Below are positions 57,670 to 64,000 of a DNA stretch of 64,000 bases, one piece after another. The stretch comes from Undibacterium sp. (GTDB lineage Bacteria; Pseudomonadota; Gammaproteobacteria; Burkholderiales; Burkholderiaceae_D): the NCBI GenBank assembly GCA_030645915.1, contig JAUSNO010000013.1, positions 1-64,000 of the forward strand, read 5' to 3'. Under the pieces are notes generated by a model, which worked only from the letters and a program-made list of their open reading frames with translations, ran no database searches and had not been told where the DNA came from. Position 1 is the stretch's first letter. Each line of letters begins with the position of its first letter. Both the position numbers and the translations under genes were made by a program.

Positions 57670-60021
57670 ATGGTAGCGAGAACTTTTCATAAGGCATTGA
57701 CTGTGAGAAATTTTTTTCAATCCATACTAGCGTATTTCATCAGCAGGAAAAAGACAGCGACTGATATTGAGCAGTGGCGTGAAGACGTGTTGTCAGCAAT
57801 CTTGTTTGTCGTACTGATTTCGGGAAGTCTGACGGCTATTCCCAGCGTCATACTCGCAATGCATGAAGCGCTTTGGTCAATTTTAGTCACGGACTTCGCG
57901 GCTATTGCGTGGGTGGCGATACTCTGGCGTGTGCGTTCCATGTCGTTCCGGTTGCGGGCGTGGAATTTCCTCTGGCTCATTTATCTGCTGGGCGTCTGGT
58001 TCTTGTTTACTGTGGGACCTGTCAGCCAGATTTATCTGATGGCTTTTCCGGTGATGACCGCAATATTGATCGGCTTGCGACCCGCCGTATTTGCCTTGGC
58101 GCTCAATGCCATCACCATGCTGGGTCTGGGCTATTTTTCAAATACCGATATTTACTTTGACCGTTATGCGGATCAGCCCTTCGCACGTTGGGTCGTCATT
58201 ACGCTTAATTTTACCTTCGTCAGTTCGCTACTTACGGTGTCATGCGGGGTGCTGTTGCAGCGCCTCGAAAAATCTCTCCTCGCACAAAATGCGGTTTCAA
58301 ATTCCCTGCGTATCGCAAATGAAAAATTGCGCCTGATCTCTGCAGCAGTCGCGCAACTTAACGATATCGTCGTCATTGCCGAGGTCAGCCGTCAGCCGGC
58401 AGGCGAGGCACGACTGGTCTTTGTCAACAATGCGTTTGAGCGGCGCACGGGTTATCGTGCCGACGAGGTCATCGGTAGCCCGCTCAGCGTCATGCAGGGC
58501 GGCGATATTCAAACGAGTGAGTCTGAGCGGATCCGTCATGCGATGGATGCGCAAGAGTCGGTGCGTGTCGAGCTGATTAACTATACCAAGGCAGGTGAGG
58601 GATTTTGGCTGGAAGAAGACCTCCAGCCGCTCGCCGACAGCGAAGGTAAATGCACCCATTACGTGGTGGTGGGACGTGACATTACAGAGCGAAAAAAAGC
58701 CGAAGCTGACATCCATTCGCTGGCGTATTTTGATGTATTAACCGGCCTGCCCAATCGCCGCCTGCTGCTTGACCGCATGAGTTTATTGCTCGCGACTGCG
58801 CAGCGTACCTCGCTCGTCAGTGCGGTATTGTTCATTGATCTTGATCATTTCAAATACATCAATGATGCCAGGGGTCATGCCATTGGCGACGCCTTGCTCC
58901 AGCATGTGGCCAGCAGACTACAGGGATTGCTGCGTGAGGTTGATACTGTGGCGCGAATCGGCGGCGATGAATTTGTCGTGCTCATTTCGAATATCGCCAA
59001 AGACCTGAGCGCGGGCGCGGGCATCGCGCTCAGTGTCGCAGAGAAAATCCGGTCCGCCATCGCACAGCCATTTGATATCGAAGGGCAGGCCTACAGCTCT
59101 GCATGTAGCATAGGCGTTACCTTATTGCCCAAGCTGGCGCAAAATACCGATGATTTATTGCGCGAGTCGGACACTGCAATGTATCGGGCCAAGGCGGCCG
59201 GGCGTAACCAGATTGCGTTCTTTGAAGAACGCATGCAGGCCGAGGTAGAGCAAAGGCTGACCATGGAACGTGATCTGGCCGAGGCGATCGCGCAAGGGCA
59301 GTTGCAAATGTTCATGCAGGCGCAGGTCGATCGCTCTGGCGTACCTGTCGGTGCAGAACTGCTGATGCGCTGGACCCATCCTGTGCGTGGGGCGATATCA
59401 CCTGCCGTGTTTATCCCGATGGCCGAAGAGTCGGGGATTATTTTGCAGCTGGGCGATTGGGTCTTGCAGCAAGGTTGCCTGATCTTGCTGAAGCTAAAAG
59501 AGCATGGCTGCCTGTTTCCCCTGTCGATTAATGTCAGTCCAAAACAGTTCCGCCAGGCTGATTTCGTCGCCAAGGTTCGTACCATGTTGGTGACAAGCGG
59601 TGCACCGGCATCCAGTTTGATCTTTGAAGTGACAGAAGGGTTGTTGATCGACAATCTGCAAGACACTATCGCCCGTATGCATGAGTTATGCGCATTGGGT
59701 ATACGGTTTTCGATTGACGATTTCGGTACTGGGTATTCCAGTTTGTCGTACCTGAAGCGTCTTCCATTATATGAATTGAAAATAGATAAAAGTTTTGTGC
59801 AGGATACGCCGGGTGATCCGAATGACACGGCGATTGTGCAATCAATTCTATCAATGGCAAAACATCTGGGTTTGCGGGTAGTGGCAGAAGGCGTTGAAAC
59901 GCAAGCGCAGGCAGATTTCCTGATCGCCAGCGACTGTGACTCGTTGCAAGGCTATTTGTATTCGCGCCCGGTAGCGGTCGACGCATGGCTGGCGCAAAAT
60001 GCCTCGAGCGCAGCGGCCTGA
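57670..60021 (+). CDS. Membrane PAS-GGDEF-EAL protein
   Basis: Cyclic-di-GMP enzyme, 783 residues. Order: N-terminal membrane region of about five to six helices (~35-200), a PAS domain (~220-345, AFERRTGYRADEVIGSP), GGDEF domain and EAL domain. The cyclase motif GGDEF (431-435) and an I-site R422-D425 are intact. In the EAL domain the first motif reads GAELLMRW (E563-L-L), so ELL replaces EAL, and the preceding QPQ is QAQ; the remaining catalytic residues (SINVSPKQF, IFEVTEG, DDFGTGYSS, LKIDKSFV, AEGVET, LQGYLYSRP) are kept. It is probably still a phosphodiesterase or a bifunctional enzyme. ATG at 57670; a TTG one codon earlier is less likely. Confidence 0.9.
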   Translation: MVARTFHKALTVRNFFQSILAYFISRKKTATDIEQWREDVLSAILFVVLISGSLTAIPSVILAMHEALWSILVTDFAAIAWVAILWRVRSMSFRLRAWNFLWLIYLLGVWFLFTVGPVSQIYLMAFPVMTAILIGLRPAVFALALNAITMLGLGYFSNTDIYFDRYADQPFARWVVITLNFTFVSSLLTVSCGVLLQRLEKSLLAQNAVSNSLRIANEKLRLISAAVAQLNDIVVIAEVSRQPAGEARLVFVNNAFERRTGYRADEVIGSPLSVMQGGDIQTSESERIRHAMDAQESVRVELINYTKAGEGFWLEEDLQPLADSEGKCTHYVVVGRDITERKKAEADIHSLAYFDVLTGLPNRRLLLDRMSLLLATAQRTSLVSAVLFIDLDHFKYINDARGHAIGDALLQHVASRLQGLLREVDTVARIGGDEFVVLISNIAKDLSAGAGIALSVAEKIRSAIAQPFDIEGQAYSSACSIGVTLLPKLAQNTDDLLRESDTAMYRAKAAGRNQIAFFEERMQAEVEQRLTMERDLAEAIAQGQLQMFMQAQVDRSGVPVGAELLMRWTHPVRGAISPAVFIPMAEESGIILQLGDWVLQQGCLILLKLKEHGCLFPLSINVSPKQFRQADFVAKVRTMLVTSGAPASSLIFEVTEGLLIDNLQDTIARMHELCALGIRFSIDDFGTGYSSLSYLKRLPLYELKIDKSFVQDTPGDPNDTAIVQSILSMAKHLGLRVVAEGVETQAQADFLIASDCDSLQGYLYSRPVAVDAWLAQNASSAAA

Positions 60022-60076
60022 TTAGTTCTTCAACGGATTGGCAATTTAGTCTGCAAGAAGACTTTCCTTTATCCGC

Positions 60077-60276
60077 CTATCCCACCGTGGATGTATCTGA
60101 AGTAGCGCACTTCTCACAAACATTCTGCAGCAATTCGAACTTGATTTCGCCAGGGTGCTCGAAGAAGCGCATGGAATATGCGCGCTGGCCGGGTATTAAA
60201 TAGAATCTCATGCCGGGGAGCTCGCACTGGACTTTCTCTGCGAGCCTATCTACGGCTGGCTTGATGCCGGACTTGA
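60077..60276 (-). pseudogene. Possible gene remnant ending at the GC-shift boundary
   Basis: A minus-strand frame with protein-like content (GMRFYLIPGQRAYSMRFFE, then FELLQNVCEKCATSD) ends at a TAG at 60077-60079. Its upstream continuation runs into the 3' end of the Lnt-like gene in another frame, and no start codon with a ribosome binding site precedes it. Its base composition resembles the lower-GC DNA to the left, not the higher-GC cluster to the right. It may be the 3' stub of a gene cut by insertion of that cluster. No family was recognised. Confidence 0.35.
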
Positions 60277-62754
60277 TTAGCTGCCGTAGACATTCAGCAG
60301 CAGCCAGGCCGGCAGGCCCAGATACAGTGCTGAGTGGCCCACGCGTTCTAGCCAGCATCGGATGCTTGTCACCTGGCTTGGGCGCAACAACACCGCCAGC
60401 AGCGTGCCGGCCTCAATCACCGCACGTAGCAGCGCGGCGCTTAGCACGACACCGATAGACCATGCGGCCCACCAGAGCGAGAAGGCCGTGATGTATGCCT
60501 TTAAGCCGTAGCTGTAGTACTCGCCGAAAGCGCTGCCGTAGGCGATGTGCTGGTGGAGGTGGAAGGCCGGAATCGCGAGCGCGAGCGGGAACAGGGCGAA
60601 CTTTGCCAGCGGGTGGTCGAGGTGCCAGTGCCGGATTGCCAGACGGGCTTGCGCATACGCGTACAGCACACTGTGTTCGCGTTCCTGAGCCAGGGTGCCA
60701 TTGGCCGCAGCGATAGCCGCCGCCAAAGCGTTGGGCTTGGCGAGTGCGAGCCCATAGCGCCAGCGCTGGCCTGATGCCAGTCGAATTGAGACGCCGGGGC
60801 CGGGGACGGGCAGGCGCCATAATTCGACTGCGGCGATGCCACTCAGCGCGAGTTCGAAGCGCTGCGCGCCGCGTGTCAGCACCAGGTTTCCATGCTCTAT
60901 CGAAGCGCGCGCGGCAAAGGCGAACAGCACGCACCACGACGCGGCCTCAGGGGCGAGGAAGATACCGGCGAAAGTGCGGATTTGCGCCAGCGTGTTGGTG
61001 CGCAAGGCTTCGTTGAGCAGCACCGCAGCGCACATCCACAGCAAGCTAGCGCGCGCGAAGACACGCAACAGGCCTACGGTGAGGCGGGCGGCGGGCGGTA
61101 ATACGGCAAGCTGGATGGGGAAGTCCATCGCCAGCTCAGGTTCCGGTGTGGTTTCCGCACTGCTGAAGCGCCAGGAGGGAAACGCCGCTGTCGCTGCCAG
61201 CAGCAGGAGAAATGCGCTGGCGGCAAGCCCGACCCAGTCGCCCCACATCACCATCAGCGTGCGCGGCGGTTTTTGCACCGTGACCTCGCCGATGACCAGC
61301 GTGCGTTCACCCATGCGGGCCCCAGCGCGCACGCTGCCGGTGGTGTCGATCACGGCGCTGTAACCATTGGTGGTGACACGAAATTGCGGCAGCCGCGTCT
61401 CTATACTGCGGAACGCCGCTAAGCTCTGGTGCAGTTCCGCCCCCAGCGGATCGGCGCTGAACCAGGAATCGTTCGACATGGTCAGGATAGCCTGCGCGCC
61501 TAGCCGCGCACCGCTGATGGCGAGGCTGGTATCCACATCATCAAGGCAGATCAGGGGCAGCACCGGGATCTCGCGGCCGTCGGCCAGGCGCAGCGGGAAC
61601 ACGCGCGCGCCGTTGCCAGGCCGCCAGTTACCGGTCCACGGCAGCCAGCGCCGGATTACAGCGCCATCGAGCCAGGCGGGCACGTATTCGGTGAAGGGGA
61701 ACAGGCGCGTCTTGCGATAAAACCCAAGCAGGCCAGTGTCGGGCTGCACGAAGGCGGCCGCGTTATATTCGCCCGCCGTGTCGCTATCGTAAGTGCCGAA
61801 GACGAACGGTACGCCGGCAGCTTTGATGGTGCTGAGGATCTCGCGGTCGAGCTCGGTACCGGCCTCGCTTTTGGGATGGCCGAAGGTGGTGGGGTAGGCG
61901 GTCTCCGACCATAGCACCGCATCAGCGTGTTGTCGTTCGACCGCGTCGTAGCTCATCGCGAAGTGCGAGTCGAGCACCTCGCGTACCACCGCGTGTGCTC
62001 CCTTCGTCTGGCGCTGGCCTTCGTAGTCGAAGAGATTGGACTGGATCAATCCCATGCGCAGCGGCTTGCCGGCGGCTGCGGTGTTGGTTGAGAGAGCTGA
62101 TAGCACAACGAGGCCATATCCCGCCAGCAGCAGTGGCACCAGCGCGGCAAGCGAAAGAGGCTTGGCAATCGCGCGCCAGCCGTCAGAACGGCGCGAGACT
62201 GCCATTGCGACGCCTTCATTCGCCAGCAGCAGCATGACCGTGAGGCCCGCTGTGCCGCCCACATCGGCGGCCTGGCGCAGCAGCCGGGACGGATACAGTC
62301 CATAGCCGAGTGTGTCGCCGAGTAATCTGGGCACGAAATATTCTGTCGCGACCCAGGCCGCGGCGCCGGCCAGCGCGCGCAACACAGCGCCATGACTGCG
62401 GCCAGCCAGGTGGCGCACCAGCGCGAAGGCGAGAAATTGCGGCTGGAACAGCGGCGCGGCGAGCAGCAGCACCGACAGGCCGGTAGCAGCACCGATCTGG
62501 GTATACAGTCCGATCGCGGTGCCGAACCAGGCGAAGGCCGCTGCGGTATAGGCCAGCGACATGACATAGGCGCACAGCAGGGTGCCCATTAGCGTACGGC
62601 TGACGGTGAGTGTGAGCAACCATGGCACTAGCATCACGAAGCCCAGCAGCCAGCCAGCGCCGCCGCGGACATACAGGGCCGACATGGTCGCGCTGGCGAG
62701 GATGCCAGCCAACATCCGCCAGCGAGGCAAAACATAATGGGTAAATAAAGTCAT
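60277..62754 (-). CDS. Apolipoprotein N-acyltransferase-like protein with a long C-terminal extension
   Basis: 825 residues, inner membrane. The first ~510 residues resemble Lnt: several membrane helices, then a nitrilase-type domain with a complete triad E284 (WSETAYPT), K348 (FYRKTRLFPFTEYVP) and C403 (PLICLDD); E. coli Lnt uses E267-K335-C387 with similar spacing. The family's ICYE is here ICLD. Beyond ~525 an extra ~300 residues contain further hydrophobic helices (helices around 555-620 and 720-820) and a soluble segment (HGNLVLTRGAQRFELALSGI) resembling a PH-like fold. Standard Lnt proteins end near 510-530. The DNA is visibly richer in GC than the rest of the window. It is probably a second, specialised Lnt-type acyltransferase or ligase; the substrate is unknown. 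Confidence 0.8.
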   Translation of the reverse strand: MTLFTHYVLPRWRMLAGILASATMSALYVRGGAGWLLGFVMLVPWLLTLTVSRTLMGTLLCAYVMSLAYTAAAFAWFGTAIGLYTQIGAATGLSVLLLAAPLFQPQFLAFALVRHLAGRSHGAVLRALAGAAAWVATEYFVPRLLGDTLGYGLYPSRLLRQAADVGGTAGLTVMLLLANEGVAMAVSRRSDGWRAIAKPLSLAALVPLLLAGYGLVVLSALSTNTAAAGKPLRMGLIQSNLFDYEGQRQTKGAHAVVREVLDSHFAMSYDAVERQHADAVLWSETAYPTTFGHPKSEAGTELDREILSTIKAAGVPFVFGTYDSDTAGEYNAAAFVQPDTGLLGFYRKTRLFPFTEYVPAWLDGAVIRRWLPWTGNWRPGNGARVFPLRLADGREIPVLPLICLDDVDTSLAISGARLGAQAILTMSNDSWFSADPLGAELHQSLAAFRSIETRLPQFRVTTNGYSAVIDTTGSVRAGARMGERTLVIGEVTVQKPPRTLMVMWGDWVGLAASAFLLLLAATAAFPSWRFSSAETTPEPELAMDFPIQLAVLPPAARLTVGLLRVFARASLLWMCAAVLLNEALRTNTLAQIRTFAGIFLAPEAASWCVLFAFAARASIEHGNLVLTRGAQRFELALSGIAAVELWRLPVPGPGVSIRLASGQRWRYGLALAKPNALAAAIAAANGTLAQEREHSVLYAYAQARLAIRHWHLDHPLAKFALFPLALAIPAFHLHQHIAYGSAFGEYYSYGLKAYITAFSLWWAAWSIGVVLSAALLRAVIEAGTLLAVLLRPSQVTSIRCWLERVGHSALYLGLPAWLLLNVYGS

Positions 62755-62759
62755 GGAGT

Positions 62760-63455
62760 TCAGTGCCCGGATTTGGCCGGATCGTTCGGTGCAGGGATAA
62801 CGATGCGTCGGAGTGTCAGCCCGGGGGGGGCCAGCTCCGGCGGCACGACACGGTCTTTTGGCATGGCTATCGGCTTATTGGCGGCGTCGAATAGCTGGTA
62901 GTCCGGCGCGAACATCAGGATCGCCTCAATACGCTGGCCGTCGTCGGTCGCCTGGTGGTGCCGCACATAGCCTTTCGGCAATGCAAAATCCTCGGGCACC
63001 GCGAGCCCGATCATAGGCGGGCGGGTGCCAGGTGGCGAGAATGCACCAAGGCCGGTATGCACGCCGGCCTCATGCAGGCGCGTTATCACCTCGGACATGC
63101 TCGGCTGCTGGCCGCGGACAACATAACTTTTCAGGTCGCGCGTAGGGTCGGCGTCTCCTTCCGGCGCGCGTTCAGTTGCCTCTTGCGCCATGCTCGGCGC
63201 AGGAAGTGACTTGGGCACCGGCGCGACGGCAAGCACGCTGCTGGCAGCTGCCGGCAGCGATGCTGGCGTTGCCGCTTGGTCGACCACATCGTTGGATGAC
63301 AGGGACGACATCAATAGAAAGAATAGAAAGGCCAGGCCACCAGCGGCCAGCGCCAGCGCGATGATGAGGTAGCCCGGCGCCGGGCGCCAGGCGCGGCCAG
63401 CACCGACCGCATCGTTATCGGGCTGTGCTGGCTTGGGGCGGCGTGGCGTATCCAA
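62760..63455 (-). CDS. Single-pass membrane protein of unknown function
   Basis: 231 residues. A proline/charged N-terminus (MDTPRRPKPAQPDNDAVG) precedes one membrane helix (about 28-50, YLIIALALAAGGLAFLFFLL), then an alanine/proline-rich linker and a periplasmic domain (about 110-225) without recognised motifs. It starts 20 bases after the upstream gene and ends 5 bases before the Lnt-like gene, so the three are one transcript. The topology suggests an inner-membrane anchored partner for the neighbouring enzymes. Confidence 0.7.
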   Translation of the reverse strand: MDTPRRPKPAQPDNDAVGAGRAWRPAPGYLIIALALAAGGLAFLFFLLMSSLSSNDVVDQAATPASLPAAASSVLAVAPVPKSLPAPSMAQEATERAPEGDADPTRDLKSYVVRGQQPSMSEVITRLHEAGVHTGLGAFSPPGTRPPMIGLAVPEDFALPKGYVRHHQATDDGQRIEAILMFAPDYQLFDAANKPIAMPKDRVVPPELAPPGLTLRRIVIPAPNDPAKSGH

Positions 63456-63475
63456 GGATTACTCGCTCCTGGCTG

Positions 63476-64000
63476 TCACGGTGTTGCCGGATTGAAGGTC
63501 GATACCGCCCAGCCCATGCGCTCGTGGCCGTACTGGTTCCAGATCGGATTTTTGCCACCGGCAAACGAAGTGTAGCGCGGCGCACCCTTACCGGTGCTGC
63601 CGCCAAACAGGCCGGCGGTGACGGTGCTGCCGTTGTAGGTCGGGTGGGTATCGTCAGACTGGATATAGTCGTAGCTGCTGCCGGATGAGACGAAATGCGC
63701 ATTGGCATCGCGTATCGTAGAGCGCAGTGTCGTGACGGTGCGCGTGACATAGCTAGCTTCGTTTTCGCCAAGGACGTAGCGCAGCGCACCGGAGTCGATC
63801 TGGCCGTCGCCGTTGCTATCGTAATCGGCACCCATGTACTGGGCGAAGTTGTCGGCGCACTGGAAACCTTTTAGCCGCGCAACGTCGCACATCATGAAGT
63901 TAATTCTGGCGATGGAAGGCAGAAACTTGTCTTGCATTTTCACAGTAGCACCAGTGCTCGCGTCCTTGCAGGAACTTTGCGTATTATCCGCAGCATAGCC
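63476..64000 (-). CDS. Probable SGNH/GDSL-type hydrolase, C-terminal part (runs off window)
   Basis: The frame is open from the window edge to a stop at 63476, giving at least 174 residues; a GTG at 63943 and ATG at 63937 are internal candidates only, so the true start lies outside. SDDTHPTYNGS carries the Asp-x-x-His-Pro arrangement of the last SGNH block, and DSNGDGQIDSG looks like an EF-hand-style calcium loop. It is probably a secreted esterase, lipase or deacetylase. First visible gene of the three-gene minus-strand cluster with the single-pass protein and the Lnt-like protein. The nucleophile block would be upstream of the window. Confidence 0.55.
   Translation of the reverse strand, partial: GYAADNTQSSCKDASTGATVKMQDKFLPSIARINFMMCDVARLKGFQCADNFAQYMGADYDSNGDGQIDSGALRYVLGENEASYVTRTVTTLRSTIRDANAHFVSSGSSYDYIQSDDTHPTYNGSTVTAGLFGGSTGKGAPRYTSFAGGKNPIWNQYGHERMGWAVSTFNPATP

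Overview
The window is a chromosomal stretch of a Gram-negative betaproteobacterium. Gene content and order (dusB-fis-purH-ruvCAB, tyrS-dtd-phosphatase, a large 180-kDa-class NAD-glutamate dehydrogenase, Burkholderiales-type trimeric porins, Coq7) together with a moderate GC content point to Oxalobacteraceae (Herminiimonas/Undibacterium-like); the genus is an inference. No tRNA, rRNA, CRISPR array, transposase or prophage gene was seen. Most of the window is housekeeping DNA; the least ordinary parts are the right end and the intergenic repeats.

Layout. 0-9 kb: a beta-hydroxyacid dehydrogenase, a cytoplasmic molybdopterin oxidoreductase, FadD, a YciA-type thioesterase, an ATM1-type ABC exporter and a LysR regulator. 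9-18.5 kb: a glutamate module with the giant NAD-dependent glutamate dehydrogenase followed by two tandem solute-binding proteins and the GltJKL parts of a glutamate/aspartate ABC importer. 18.7-24.5 kb: pyrC, a DUF3025 gene, two small minus-strand genes (YdcH, DUF2147) and valS. 25-27 kb: a TPR diguanylate cyclase. 27.2-31.8 kb: a TPP riboswitch followed by thiC-thiS-thiG-thiD-thiE. 32-35 kb: a UvrD-type helicase convergent with coq7. 35-38 kb: two porins, each with its own terminator. 38-44.8 kb, minus strand: a hydratase, a UPF0178 protein, and the dusB-fis-purH-ruvC-ruvA-ruvB block. 45-48 kb: type II NADH dehydrogenase and a response regulator with an extra N-terminal domain. 48-53.7 kb: tyrS-dtd-histidine phosphatase, diverging from an M23 endopeptidase, anmK and a DsbA-family protein. 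54-60 kb: alaC, hisC, an aldo/keto reductase and a membrane PAS-GGDEF-EAL protein. 60.3-64 kb, minus strand and visibly richer in GC: an Lnt-like acyltransferase with a long extra C-terminal region, a single-pass membrane protein of unknown function, and the C-terminal part of a probable SGNH/GDSL hydrolase that runs off the window.

Three families of intergenic repeats are visible. Family 1 is an 82-84 bp element bounded by ATACTCCC / GGGAGTAT-type ends (three copies, about 5.2, 18.6 and 39.4 kb). Family 2 is a GTAGGGTGCGCC palindrome (two copies, about 29.5 and 55.5 kb, the first inside the thi operon). Family 3 is a 60-80 bp CATGCG-centred imperfect palindrome (four copies, about 21.0, 31.9, 46.4 and 53.8 kb).

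Regulatory features readable in the DNA include the TPP riboswitch with a predicted RBS-masking helix, a strong terminator between gltI and gltJ that probably sets the ratio of binding protein to permease, a perfect palindrome overlapping the first porin's promoter, and -10 boxes placed so close to the start codons of uvrD and alaC that these mRNAs may be leaderless.
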